Shown piece by piece: positions 43,567-52,407 of a stretch of 64,000 nucleotides of DNA. Position 1 is the first letter of the stretch. Every line of letters starts with the position of its first letter. Origin of the DNA: Ignavibacteriota bacterium. GTDB taxonomy: Bacteria; Bacteroidota; Ignavibacteria; Kapaibacteriales; UBA2268. The stretch covers positions 62,001 to 126,000 of the forward strand of contig JAHBUQ010000005.1 in assembly GCA_019637995.1 (NCBI GenBank), in the 5' to 3' direction. The position numbers were made by a program, and so were the translations under genes. A model generated the notes under the pieces. The model ran no database searches. It had not been told where the DNA came from and worked only from the letters and a program-made list of their open reading frames with translations.

Positions 43567-44090
43567 GAATAATAATCATAACAGGTAATAAATCAGCCGG
43601 CAAGACTACGCTTGTCGGCTCTTTGATTTCGCGTGCAGAGCAATCGAATTTGAATTTCGATGGAATAATATCACGAGCAGTTTTTGATTTCAAAGGGGAG
43701 AAAACGGGCTTTGAATCTGTCAGATTATCGGATAAAAAAACTGAATTACTTTGTCATAGCGGACTTGTTGCTAAAACTTCCACATTCAAATATGGTTTCA
43801 GTGCTCAGGCGTTTTCATTAGGCGAGTCATTTACAGGTGATAATTTCCCTGAGACATTTTTTCTTGATGAAGTCGGAATTCTTGAAGCAGACAATCAGGG
43901 CTGGTCTGAATTACTAAGAAGATTACTGAAATCAAATGTAAAGGTTCTTGTTCTGAGTTTGAGGTTAAGTGTACTGGATAAAATAATTGAATTATATCAA
44001 TTTCATAATTCAATAGTTTATAAAATTGATTCTGAAAATGAAATTGCAAAGCTGACTGATGAAATATCAGCTCAAATTTCTATTGATTAG
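43563..44090 (+). CDS. THEP1-like P-loop NTPase
   Basis: A 175-residue P-loop NTPase starting at the ATG that overlaps the receptor stop (ATGA). Walker A is GNKSAGKT near the N-terminus, and Walker B is FFLDEVGILE, followed by ELLRRLLKSNVKVLVLSLRL. The GIISRAVFDFKGEKTGFESV segment matches the THEP1/NTPase_1 family; related DUF2478 proteins occur beside molybdate transporters. It may power or regulate the uptake system. It is too short for an ABC ATPase and lacks the ABC signature motif. Last gene of the operon. Confidence 0.75.
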   Translation: MRIIIITGNKSAGKTTLVGSLISRAEQSNLNFDGIISRAVFDFKGEKTGFESVRLSDKKTELLCHSGLVAKTSTFKYGFSAQAFSLGESFTGDNFPETFFLDEVGILEADNQGWSELLRRLLKSNVKVLVLSLRLSVLDKIIELYQFHNSIVYKIDSENEIAKLTDEISAQISID

Positions 44091-44435
44091 TTCGGTATCG
44101 GCATAGTCCTTTTTCAGGTGATTGCTGTTCATTACTTATAATCTTGAAAGTATAACCTTTCGGAGAATCAGAAATTGTTAAAGATCAAACACCCACCTAC
44201 AATTAAAGCACTTAGCGGGTAATTTAAGGGCTTTGATGACCGGATGTAATAAAGAATTCATTTGCTGTAAAACACTTGAATAATTTACTCCAATTTTATA
44301 AAATTATACGGCACAGGTGATATGCCAATACCATACATTTCAAACAATCCGCGAACAAAATCTTTAGATTCTGTACTAATTCAACTTTGAATTACAAAAA
44401 TAATAACACTAAGCTACTGATTATCTGTATAAGAT
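44091..44435. other. Decayed intergenic region
   Basis: 345 bases with broken minus-strand coding traces, for example a 29-codon segment (around 44290-44375) reading ESKDFVRGLFEMYGIGISPV before a stop, and a 27-codon ATG frame near 44180-44264. No intact gene, RNA or clear terminator is seen. It looks like a degraded gene between the uptake operon and an OMP pseudogene. Confidence 0.35.
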
Positions 44436-45347
44436 TCAAAAGAATAATCCAGCGAAAACTCTAATTTTTAATCCAATCCTTGAAAAATCAAAAAAATGAT
44501 CATTGAGATAATAATGATTATAATTACCAAAAAGAGTAAATGTTAACATGTCAATATACTCAGGAATAGCTGCTGTACCGTTCATGTCTTTTGCACTTAC
44601 AGGATATAGCATAAACCTTTCCTTAAAAAAAGAATAGTCTATCTCAATACTGTTTTCTAATGCATTATATCCTTGTGAAAAAAATAATGTTCTGTAGTTT
44701 GAATTTAGCTTAATCTTCAGATTTCTTGTTTGATATCTAATGTTTGGTCCAATTTCAAAGTCTAAACCATTAAATGCAGTATTCATATTTAGGTTTGCAG
44801 GAATATTTGAATTGTTAAATTCCAAAGTGCTATAACCTGTTTTAAAATATAATCCAAAAATTAATATATTTTCGAAATTTCTGATTAAATCCTTACCATA
44901 ACCAAAGCCTATTTTAAACCATTGATAATTCTTGTCATACAGCACATCTCTTCTCAAATTTATTAAATCATAAAAGGAATAAAATATGTAAGAATTATGA
45001 AAATATGAGTATTCTTTACGGGTTGTCTCAAAAAATGACTCCTCAAATTGAATTAAATTAAAATTAAATGAATTAACATTATTGCCATGATTTAATCCTA
45101 ATCTGAGTACGTCAACATTCCTAAAAAATGCAATGTTATTCTGTGACAATACTTTTCTATGTCCCGAAAATCCGATATCAAAAGAGTAAATAGTACTTTC
45201 AGAATTGATGTTATTATCAATATTATATTCAGCAAAAAAATTACTTTTGAAAATGAATAGTAAATCACTTGATTAAGCGGGATATTGAATTAATAAAAGT
45301 AATAGTAATAATTTTATTATTACTTTTCTATTATTTACTTTTTTAAT
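44436..45347 (-). pseudogene. Outer-membrane protein pseudogene (nonsense mutation, no start)
   Basis: The frame from 45272 to 44436 encodes a strand-rich protein (IDYSFFKERFMLYPVSAKD; ending in aromatic LKIRVFAGLFF, barrel-like). In the same frame just upstream, codons 45347-45276 read KKVNNRKVIIKLLLLLLLIQ, a signal peptide, but TAA (45273-45275) interrupts it and no ATG precedes it (ATT at 45347). The gene is therefore broken after the signal peptide. Internal TTG starts (45149) would give a protein without export signal. The length suggests a small barrel of about 280 residues originally. Confidence 0.6.
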
Positions 45348-45472
45348 ATAATTAAAGCATTTAGAAATATCAACCTCAATATTAGTATTATTATTACAAA
45401 ATATCAAGCAACTATTTCGAACAAATTGCTCTAAGCCATTGTAATATTAATTATTTAAAGTATAACCTCAAT

Positions 45473-45736
45473 TTAAGCATAAACCTTTTGTGGATTTTCG
45501 GGCATTATTGAAATTGAATAACCGTAATCCATTAAAATATCAATTTCAAGTTCAGAACAAAAATGAGTCATTTCAATTTCACGGTCTTCATCCATATCTG
45601 CTATTATATTAATCCAAATATGCTCAGGATCATCAGGTGATACTCCCAAATTCTTAAAAACAATTTCAGGATATACTGCTTTAACTTTTGCAAATAATTC
45701 TTCTATAAGTTGTTCTTGCTTTAGATTTAGCCTCAT
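45473..45736 (-). CDS. Unknown small protein coupled to the HEPN gene, 87 residues
   Basis: An acidic small protein (MRLNLKQEQLIEELFAKVKA; DDPEHIWINIIADMDEDREI). Its ATG overlaps the TAA of the HEPN frame (TAATG), so the two are coupled. Position suggests it is the partner of the HEPN protein, as in MNT/HEPN toxin-antitoxin pairs, but it lacks the GSxxRGxxxxxSDxDLxV motif of MNT proteins. Its mate carries a nonsense codon, so the pair may be inactive. Confidence 0.55.
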   Translation of the reverse strand: MRLNLKQEQLIEELFAKVKAVYPEIVFKNLGVSPDDPEHIWINIIADMDEDREIEMTHFCSELEIDILMDYGYSISIMPENPQKVYA

Positions 45737-46098
45737 TATATTACCTCTAAGATTATTTCAACAATTTCTTTTGCATTATTTAATTGTTCCTTTGCTTCTT
45801 TTTTACCAACCCCTGATTTGTAATCCGCAATATTCCTTTTCCTTTGCAATTCTCCTAAATATCCTTTGAATTTAGACGATATAATTTTTCATCTATTGAA
45901 ATAATTTTCAGTAAATATCGAATGAACAGGTTTATGCTCTATCTTTGGTTCAATACCAATAGATAATATTGCTGAGATAGCCGCATGGAAAGCGGCATAA
46001 TAAGCCCTATTTGCAGATGCATTGAAAAATTCTTGCTCAAACAAGACTTCCGCGGCTCTAATATTTTCCAATGCTCTATTTCTAAAGGATTCTTTCAT
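45736..46098 (-). pseudogene. HEPN-domain gene interrupted by an in-frame TGA
   Basis: From ATG 46098, 69 codons encode the first helices of a HEPN domain (ALENIRAAEVLFEQEFFNAS, NRAYYAAFHAAISAILS). TGA at 45889-45891 interrupts. In the same frame the reading continues for 50 codons with a sensible HEPN end (KGYLGELQRKRNIADYKSGV, then EAKEQLNNAKEIVEII) to a TAA at 45736. The intact product would be 120 residues, normal for the HEPN partner of minimal nucleotidyltransferases. A single CGA or AGA to TGA change explains it. Confidence 0.7.
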
Positions 46099-46138
46099 AT
46101 CTTCTTATACATATAATGATTTTATCAAAAAAACGTAA

Positions 46139-46158
46139 TAAGCCACGCATACAAATAT
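46139..46158. repeat. Direct repeat, left copy (20 bp)
   Basis: taagccacgcatacaaatat. The right copy at 46973-46992 differs at one base. The two flank the DUF4258/DUF2283 genes and could be target duplications or homologous ends of a small cassette. Confidence 0.6.
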
Positions 46159-46247
46159 TTTAAAACATTTTTTTTTCTAACTTACACTAACAACTTCCTT
46201 TTCAAAAGGTTTTGTAATTAACCTTATGCGAATTAATTCAATTAGTA

Positions 46248-46481
46248 TTATACATCAATCTCTTCGTTTGCAAATCTTATACTTGTTAAAGGAAGAGATT
46301 CAAGGAATAAATCATTAAAATCAATTTTGCTTTTTGCAGATAAAATTTCAAAACCGACTAAATTGCCTTGTATATCAAAATCGGCAATGAGCCCATCGGA
46401 TATTTCAGCAGATTCAATGCTTGATTTATCACTTAATATCATATAAAAAGTATCAGTATCTTCCAAATATTTCAATTTCAT
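46248..46481 (-). CDS. DUF2283 family protein
   Basis: From the ATG at 46481 (MKLKYLEDTDTFYMILSDKS) a 77-residue protein with the DUF2283 signature: D-x-D-x-x-Y start, ESAEISDGLIADFDIQGNLV and VGFEILSAKS. A longer reading from 46517 overlaps the upstream gene and lacks the family start. The family is commonly paired with DUF4258 proteins and is suspected to be the antitoxin-like partner. It starts 4 bases after that gene's stop. Confidence 0.75.
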   Translation of the reverse strand: MKLKYLEDTDTFYMILSDKSSIESAEISDGLIADFDIQGNLVGFEILSAKSKIDFNDLFLESLPLTSIRFANEEIDV

Positions 46482-46485
46482 AATT

Positions 46486-46761
46486 TTATTTTCCTTTCTT
46501 TTCGAAGTCTCTGTCAAAAAATGCCGTTAAAATTGTTTCGTTATCTTTTTCTAATATGACACGCAAGTACTTGTTATATTTTTCTATATATGCCCAATAT
46601 CTTACTCTTCCATCATCCTGTACTTCACGTTTTACATAATTATTCACGGCGAATTCACATAATTCCAAACTAAGATAGTCTCTTAACTTGGATGAATATT
46701 CATTATAATGCTTTGAAAACTTCATTTTATTGTGAAAATTATTCATTTCTAAATTGTTCAA
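46486..46761 (-). CDS. DUF4258-like putative toxin
   Basis: A small basic protein of 91 residues (possibly starting at an inner ATG such as MNNFHNKMKFSKHY or MKFSKHYNEY). The C-terminal RYWAYIEKYNKYLRVILEKD with ETILTAFFDRDFEKKG is typical of DUF4258/RelE-like small proteins that pair with DUF2283. The role as an mRNA-interferase-like toxin is suggested by the pairing only. The pair is flanked by 20-bp direct repeats. Confidence 0.7.
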   Translation of the reverse strand: MNNLEMNNFHNKMKFSKHYNEYSSKLRDYLSLELCEFAVNNYVKREVQDDGRVRYWAYIEKYNKYLRVILEKDNETILTAFFDRDFEKKGK

Positions 46762-47151
46762 TTTTCAACCTGCAAAATAATTCCAAATTTTTAAATAAAA
46801 AAATAATTATTGAAAAATATTACTTGCTTTGAATTATTTTATGTATGCAGAGAAAATGATGGGAAAATAAGTAAATGATGCTACTGACAAAATTAATATC
46901 GCCCCGTTTCCGGAGCGTGCCTTCCTGCCGTTCTACTGACTAAAATTTGCGATTTTCAAGACAGAACGAAAGTAAGCCACGCTTACAAATATACTAAATA
47001 AACAATTCTATTTACATGATAATTAATCCATAAAATTCAAAATTCAATTCAAGTAACAACAAGTATTTTTAAACAAATTTCTAATATATAAACTTTAAAA
47101 ATCAATTACTTTTGTTTCTCTTTGTCTGTAATCAGTTGAAATTTAAAAAAA
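46762..47151. other. Intergenic region holding the right direct repeat
   Basis: About 390 bases without a supported gene. It contains the right 20-bp repeat (46973-46992) and a relatively GC-rich patch at 46900-46945 (cgtttccggagcgtgccttc). No open frame of interest on either strand. Confidence 0.4.
46973..46992. repeat. Direct repeat, right copy (20 bp)
   Basis: taagccacgcttacaaatat, 19 of 20 identical to the copy at 46139-46158, same orientation. Confidence 0.6.
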
Positions 47152-47178
47152 TGGACTCCATTTTCAAATTGGAGTCCA
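47145..47178 (-). terminator. Intrinsic terminator of the pyrophosphatase gene
   Basis: tggactcca (47152-47160) pairs with tggagtcca (47170-47178). On the minus strand it is followed by seven T (47151-47145 region). Confidence 0.8.
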
Positions 47179-47205
47179 CCTTATAAAAGCTACTAATAAT
47201 CTGTA

Positions 47206-49404
47206 TTACAACGAAGTTGCCAGTACCAGAGCAATTATGCTCATAAGTTTGATTAATATATTAATAGATGGTCCTGAAGTGTCTTTGAACGGGTCACCTA
47301 CTGTATCTCCTGTAACAGCAGCCTTGTGTGCTTCTGAGCCTTTGTAGTGCATAACACCTTCAATATTCACGCCTTCTTCAAACATTTTCTTAGCGTTATC
47401 CCATGCGCCACCTGCATTTGATTGGAAAATTGCCATCAAAACGCCGACAACAGTAACACCTGCGAGCATGCCTGCGAGTGTCTCAGCACCAAATGTAAAG
47501 CCGATAACTACAGGGCTTAGAACAGCAAGAAGACCTGGTAACATCATTTCTTTTATTGATGCTTTTGTTGAAATTTCAACGCATTTAGCGTATTCAGCAG
47601 CCCCTTCAGCTTGATGATAAACGTCTAAATCTTCTTTTGACCAAACAGTCATTTCTTTACCATCGTTTTTCCGCATAATATCGAGAGCGGCTTTTAATTT
47701 TGGAATTTCAAGGAACTGACGACGCACTTCCTGTATCATAGAACGGGCAGCACGACCAACAGCACCCATTGCCATTGCAGAGAACACAAATGGTAAAACA
47801 CCACCTATGAACAATCCAACCATTACGTTGGCTTTTGATATATCAATTGATTTAATTCCTGCTGATGTCATAAATGCACCGAAAAGTGCAAGTGCAGTAA
47901 GAGCGGCTGAGCCAATTGCAAATCCCTTTCCAATAGCGGCTGTTGAATTTCCAACTGCATCAAGTTTGTCTGTTCTCTGACGTACTTCTTTTGGTAGTTC
48001 TGACATTTCGGCAATACCACCGGCATTATCCGAAATAGGTCCGTAAGCATCAACTGCAAGCTGAATACCTGTTGTAGCCAGCATACCAACAGCTGCAATT
48101 GCTATACCATAAAGGTTAGCGAAGTGGAATGAAACTAAAATTGCTATTGAAATAAGAATTATCGGAACTGCAGTGCTTATCATACCTGTACCAAGACCGG
48201 CTATAATATTCGTAGCAGAGCCTGTTACTGACTGCTCAGCAATTTTTCTTACAGGAGGTTTTCCAAGACCCGTGTAATATTCAGTAATAAGACCAATACC
48301 CACACCAGCGCCCAATCCAACTATTGTTGCAAGGAAAATACCAAGTGAAGTAATAGTTTTTGTTTCACCATAAAGGGGGTCATCAAATACCCAAGAATAA
48401 GGAAGAATCCAGGTAATCACAAAATATGATAATATTACCATTAAGATAGATGCAAGGAAAGTACCCGTGTTAAGTGCAGTTTGAGGATTACCGCCTTCTT
48501 TTACTTTGACGAAAAATGTTCCGAAAATTGAAACTATGATACCAAATGCGGCAAGAATTAGAGGTAAAAGAATGCCAGAAAAACCTCCGAGAGGAGTGTT
48601 CTGGAACTCCGGTAGATTAAAAAATGCAACGCCAAGTACCATTGTAGCGAGAATCGAGCCAACAAAAGATTCGAAAAGGTCAGCACCCATACCTGCAACA
48701 TCACCAACATTATCACCCACGTTATCTGCAATTGTAGCAGGATTGAGAGGATGATCCTCCGGAATACCCGCCTCAACTTTGCCAACAAGGTCAGCTCCAA
48801 CGTCAGCAGCTTTGGTATAAATACCACCACCAACACGTGCAAAAAGTGCTATTAATGATGCACCGAAAGAAAAACCGGTCAGTACAGAAATCACTAAATT
48901 TACGGCATTAACATCACCGCTTGTAAATATTCCTTCCATAAGGGCATAGATTATAAACAAGGAACTTAGACCAAGCACTCCAAGTCCTACTACACCCATT
49001 CCCATGACTGATCCACCTGTGAATGCAACCATAAGTGCTGCATTCAGTCCGGTTCTTGCAGCGTTTGTAGTGCGAACATTTGCTTTGGTTGCTACATTCA
49101 TACCAATATTTCCGGCTAAGCCTGAAGCTAATGCACCTATAAGAAAAGAAACAGCTATTAGGGGTGATGAATCTGCTGATGTAGCACCCTGAATTCCTAA
49201 TAAAACTGCTATAATAACAGCAAATATTAAAATGACTTTATATTCGGCACTTAGAAACGCTTTTGCACCATCTGAAATGAATTTTGCAATATTTTGCATT
49301 TTTTCAGTACCGGGGTCTTGTGCGGCAACCCATCTCGCTCTAACAAATGTAAAAACCAGAGCAAGCAAACCGGCTGCAGGAATAAGTAGTAATAAGTTAT
49401 TCAT
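47206..49404 (-). CDS. hppA: Membrane-bound ion-translocating pyrophosphatase
   Basis: About 732 residues and 16 membrane helices from the ATG at 49404 ([18 protein letters not shown]); an upstream start at 49473 would add a non-family extension. Pyrophosphate-binding motifs are intact: [20 protein letters not shown] and [20 protein letters not shown]. In [12 protein letters not shown] the position that is Lys in potassium-independent enzymes is Ala, so a potassium-dependent type is predicted. It couples PPi hydrolysis to H+ or Na+ pumping across the inner membrane; the ion cannot be decided here. A terminator follows. Single-gene transcript. Confidence 0.95.
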   Translation of the reverse strand: MNNLLLLIPAAGLLALVFTFVRARWVAAQDPGTEKMQNIAKFISDGAKAFLSAEYKVILIFAVIIAVLLGIQGATSADSSPLIAVSFLIGALASGLAGNIGMNVATKANVRTTNAARTGLNAALMVAFTGGSVMGMGVVGLGVLGLSSLFIIYALMEGIFTSGDVNAVNLVISVLTGFSFGASLIALFARVGGGIYTKAADVGADLVGKVEAGIPEDHPLNPATIADNVGDNVGDVAGMGADLFESFVGSILATMVLGVAFFNLPEFQNTPLGGFSGILLPLILAAFGIIVSIFGTFFVKVKEGGNPQTALNTGTFLASILMVILSYFVITWILPYSWVFDDPLYGETKTITSLGIFLATIVGLGAGVGIGLITEYYTGLGKPPVRKIAEQSVTGSATNIIAGLGTGMISTAVPIILISIAILVSFHFANLYGIAIAAVGMLATTGIQLAVDAYGPISDNAGGIAEMSELPKEVRQRTDKLDAVGNSTAAIGKGFAIGSAALTALALFGAFMTSAGIKSIDISKANVMVGLFIGGVLPFVFSAMAMGAVGRAARSMIQEVRRQFLEIPKLKAALDIMRKNDGKEMTVWSKEDLDVYHQAEGAAEYAKCVEISTKASIKEMMLPGLLAVLSPVVIGFTFGAETLAGMLAGVTVVGVLMAIFQSNAGGAWDNAKKMFEEGVNIEGVMHYKGSEAHKAAVTGDTVGDPFKDTSGPSINILIKLMSIIALVLATSL

Positions 49405-49752
49405 ACCAACATTTAATTTATTAATGAACAAAACTAATGCGAAATTATTAAACTGATCAAAATTAATCAGCATATCCCAAAATTTAATAATCGGAAATTT
49501 TCAGAATTTTCCGTCGTAAATTTCAAATTATTATGAAACTTTGAAATTCATAAATTATTGTTAAATATCTGCATTTTTTTTAAAATCATTTATTTTTCAA
49601 TAAATACTGCTATTTCAGAATTTTTTTTAAATATAATTACCAATAAATACTTATCTTTGTAATCTATATTTATACATTTTTAAAATAATTATATTTCTAA
49701 AGTATTTTTATACTTTGAAATACGCAGTTTTTTATCATTATGGGTGCATAGA
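49405..49752. other. Divergent promoter region of hppA and rpsA
   Basis: About 350 AT-rich bases between divergent genes. A TATCTTTG box at 49652-49659 points to rpsA, with no TTG at the expected distance. No RNA gene or repeat was seen. Confidence 0.4.
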
Positions 49753-51324
49753 ATGACAGAAAATATCACTGAAAACGAGATGACTCCGCTAACGGAATCA
49801 GTAGAAAACCAGATAACCGGGACTTCAGAAATCTCGGACAATGTTGAAAACCAAACTGAATTATCAGAGCAGACGCCTGAAGCGGCAGAAGCAACGGAAA
49901 AAGTCGTCACGGCTGATGATGTCCCAAATGATGATAAACCGGCTGAATCTGTAGAAATTATGGAATCTCCTGTGGCAGAGCCTGCAAAAGAAGCAGCTCC
50001 CGCTCCGGTTGCAGAAGCTACATCTCAGGAATTGCCAGTTCAGGAAGCACCTGCCAAGATAACGGTGACTGCAGAAACACAAGAAGAAAAAGAAAGAAAA
50101 GCAAAAGAAAAAGCACTCCAGAATGAGCGTTTTGAAGCTGTGTTTCAGGAGTTGCTTGGAATAAAAGATAGAAGTGAAACTATAGAAGTTGTTGTAACAG
50201 ATAGAATTCGTGGTGGCTTGAGAGTTAAATATCAGGACCTTCCAATGTTTCTTCCTGCTTCACATTTTGATTTGAAAAGAAGTCCAAGCGAACAGTCATT
50301 ACAGGAAGCAAACGGAAAAACTTTTGCAGTAAAAATTCATGAATTACAAAAGGATGATGTCAAGCGTTTGACTGTTATAGTTAGTCGTAAGCAAATTCTT
50401 GAGGAAAATTTCTGGGATTCACTCAAAGTAGGTGATGTAATTGAAGGACCAGTAACATCAATTGCTTCATTTGGAGTATTTATTGATGTTTACGGTGTAG
50501 AGGGCTTGCTTCACATTTCGAGAGTTTCATACCACAGAGTTGATGATTTGAGCACAAAATTTACAAAAGGCCAAATTGTTAAAGCTAAAATTGTCGAAGT
50601 TAACAAGAAACAAAAACGCATCGGACTTAGTCTTAAAGAATTCGAAGAATCGCCATGGAAAGGTATTTCTGAAGAATTTCCAGCCGGTTCAATTGTTAAA
50701 GCTGTTGTTTCCAGAGTATATGAATATGGTGTTCATTGCGAAGTTAAAGAAGGTGTCGAAGGATTCATAAAAGTAAGCGAACTATCATGGACTTTGAGAA
50801 TTAAACATCCAAAAGAAATGGTTCAACCAAAGCAGGAAATTGATGTTTACGTGATTTCAGTTAACGAAGAAAAGCAGAATATGAATCTTAGTATCAAACG
50901 TTTGACTGAAAATCCTTGGAGTACATTTTCTGATAAATATCCCGTTAAATCAGAAACTACCGGTAAAATCAAGCAAATTGCACCTCAAGGTTGCATCATA
51001 AATATAAATGATGAAATAGATGCATTTATGCCACACAGCAAAATGAGATTTCTTCCAAAGGATTCTGCTGTTGAAGGAAACATAGTTGAAATTATGATTG
51101 ACAGCATAGACCTTGAAAAAGAATCAATGATTGTTGTTCCACCTTTCAAAAACAAACCCGATTCTCAACCTAAAGAGCAGGGCAAATTCGACGGCAAACG
51201 CCGTGAAAGGAAAGAAAAGAAAGAAGAAGCACCAGCTTCTACTTCTACTGCTGCAGAACCATCTGCATTTACAATGCTTGATTTATTGTCGGATAATGCT
51301 AAAGATAACTTACTTAACAGATAA
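49753..51324 (+). CDS. rpsA: 30S ribosomal protein S1 (four S1 domains)
   Basis: A 523-residue protein from the ATG at 49753 (a GTG at 49744 is possible). It has a disordered acidic, Pro/Ala/Glu-rich N-terminal extension of about 110 residues, then four S1 RNA-binding repeats; the second (GDVIEGPVTSIASFGVFIDV...GLLHISRVS) and third (KAVVSRVYEYGVHCEVKEGV) are the most canonical. A basic tail (FDGKRRERKEKKEE) ends it. E. coli S1 has six repeats; the shorter form is common outside Proteobacteria. It recruits mRNA to the ribosome. A strong terminator follows. Confidence 0.9.
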   Translation: MTENITENEMTPLTESVENQITGTSEISDNVENQTELSEQTPEAAEATEKVVTADDVPNDDKPAESVEIMESPVAEPAKEAAPAPVAEATSQELPVQEAPAKITVTAETQEEKERKAKEKALQNERFEAVFQELLGIKDRSETIEVVVTDRIRGGLRVKYQDLPMFLPASHFDLKRSPSEQSLQEANGKTFAVKIHELQKDDVKRLTVIVSRKQILEENFWDSLKVGDVIEGPVTSIASFGVFIDVYGVEGLLHISRVSYHRVDDLSTKFTKGQIVKAKIVEVNKKQKRIGLSLKEFEESPWKGISEEFPAGSIVKAVVSRVYEYGVHCEVKEGVEGFIKVSELSWTLRIKHPKEMVQPKQEIDVYVISVNEEKQNMNLSIKRLTENPWSTFSDKYPVKSETTGKIKQIAPQGCIININDEIDAFMPHSKMRFLPKDSAVEGNIVEIMIDSIDLEKESMIVVPPFKNKPDSQPKEQGKFDGKRRERKEKKEEAPASTSTAAEPSAFTMLDLLSDNAKDNLLNR

Positions 51325-51356
51325 AAGTATTTTATTTTAAAATTTTTTCTTTGCAA

Positions 51357-51389
51357 AACCGATATTAATTATTTAATATCGGTTTTTTT
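51357..51389 (+). terminator. Intrinsic terminator of rpsA
   Basis: aaccgatatta (51357-51367) pairs with taatatcggtt (51374-51384), followed by TTTTT. Confidence 0.85.
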
Positions 51390-51427
51390 AAATTTTAACA
51401 GATGAATATCTTAAAAAAAAATCAACT

Positions 51428-52189
51428 ATGCATAAAATAATTTACATATTTACTTTTTTAATGTTAACGGTTTTTTTAAGCCAAGCTTCAGCATATAGCA
51501 GATTGGATTCCAACAATACAAGTACAATATTAAAAAAATCAGAACCCAAAACCCCCTTGCAAATAATGCAGGAAGCAGCCCTAAACCAAAAGCTTTCCGA
51601 AAGCGAGCTCCCCAGTGGACAGGAAACTTATTTACCTGAGCAGGATAGTGCATTTTATAGAATTGTAAATCTTCAACTTCCGGTCAATGTAATATTAATG
51701 AATAATCTCACTTTTACAGATGATATATGGAATTTCGAAAAGAGAATTGCTGAAGGAACGCCTTGGCAAATTGCACTTCAAAATGTAAGAAATATACCGC
51801 CGGAGTTCTATAATCCTTCACCTGTCGAAATGGTTCACCGTGAAATTATGAAGATGAGCGCCTTCGAAGTACCTTTTGTACGGACTTATGATCCTTTTAT
51901 GAATAGATTTGATTTGCAGGAAATACTCTCATTTTTCGGACTTGTGGAGGATGTTTCGCCAAAAATTCAGTATTCGATTGACTATTCAACCAATGTCGAA
52001 GTGGTTATATATTCAATCAGGTCAGTAGTTGTTGCCACCTTGTTTAACGGACTTCAAACACCCGGCAGTTATACCCTTACCTGGAATGGTAGAAATCAGG
52101 AAGGAAAGGTTATGCCAGCCGGCGATTATATCGCAGAAGTTCGAATTGGCAATGAAAAATATATCAGAAAAAGAATTGTTATAAAATAA
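51428..52189 (+). CDS. Secreted protein with FlgD-like C-terminal domain
   Basis: A 253-residue protein with signal peptide (IIYIFTFLMLTVFLSQASAY). The middle is unrecognised. The last about 75 residues form a FlgD-like immunoglobulin domain (GSYTLTWNGRNQEGKVMPAG, DYIAEVRIG, ending KRIVIK), the kind often found as the terminal sorting domain of T9SS-dependent or surface proteins in this phylum. It may therefore be T9SS cargo or a periplasmic or surface protein. Function unknown. It sits between rpsA and the foldase gene. Confidence 0.7.
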   Translation: MHKIIYIFTFLMLTVFLSQASAYSRLDSNNTSTILKKSEPKTPLQIMQEAALNQKLSESELPSGQETYLPEQDSAFYRIVNLQLPVNVILMNNLTFTDDIWNFEKRIAEGTPWQIALQNVRNIPPEFYNPSPVEMVHREIMKMSAFEVPFVRTYDPFMNRFDLQEILSFFGLVEDVSPKIQYSIDYSTNVEVVIYSIRSVVVATLFNGLQTPGSYTLTWNGRNQEGKVMPAGDYIAEVRIGNEKYIRKRIVIK

Positions 52190-52308
52190 TTTTACAAAAA
52201 TCCCGGTATGAAAATTATTTACTTTTGTTACTAAAGTGAAAAATGTAAAAAAATATCGAGTTTTCAACAGCTCTATTTTTATAATTATCATATAGTTAGT
52301 AAAAATAA

Positions 52309-52339
52309 TTGCATATTAATAAATAAACAGTTAATTTTG
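52309..52339 (+). promoter_or_regulatory. Bacteroidota-type promoter for the foldase gene
   Basis: TTG (52309-52311), 20 bases, TAATTTTG (52332-52339), about 70 bases before the start codon. Good consensus match. Confidence 0.6.
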
Positions 52340-52407
52340 TAGCTTGAATTATTTCGCATTTGAAAAAAGAACATTATTAAAAGCAAATATTAGGAGTATT
52401 CTAAAGA

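Noticed and set aside
44436-45149. Intact OMP gene starting at TTG 45149
   Set aside because: Such a product has no signal peptide, while the same frame upstream contains one behind a TAA.
45736-46098. HEPN gene broken by a frameshift
   Set aside because: The downstream HEPN C-terminus is in the same frame; the interruption is a single TGA codon.
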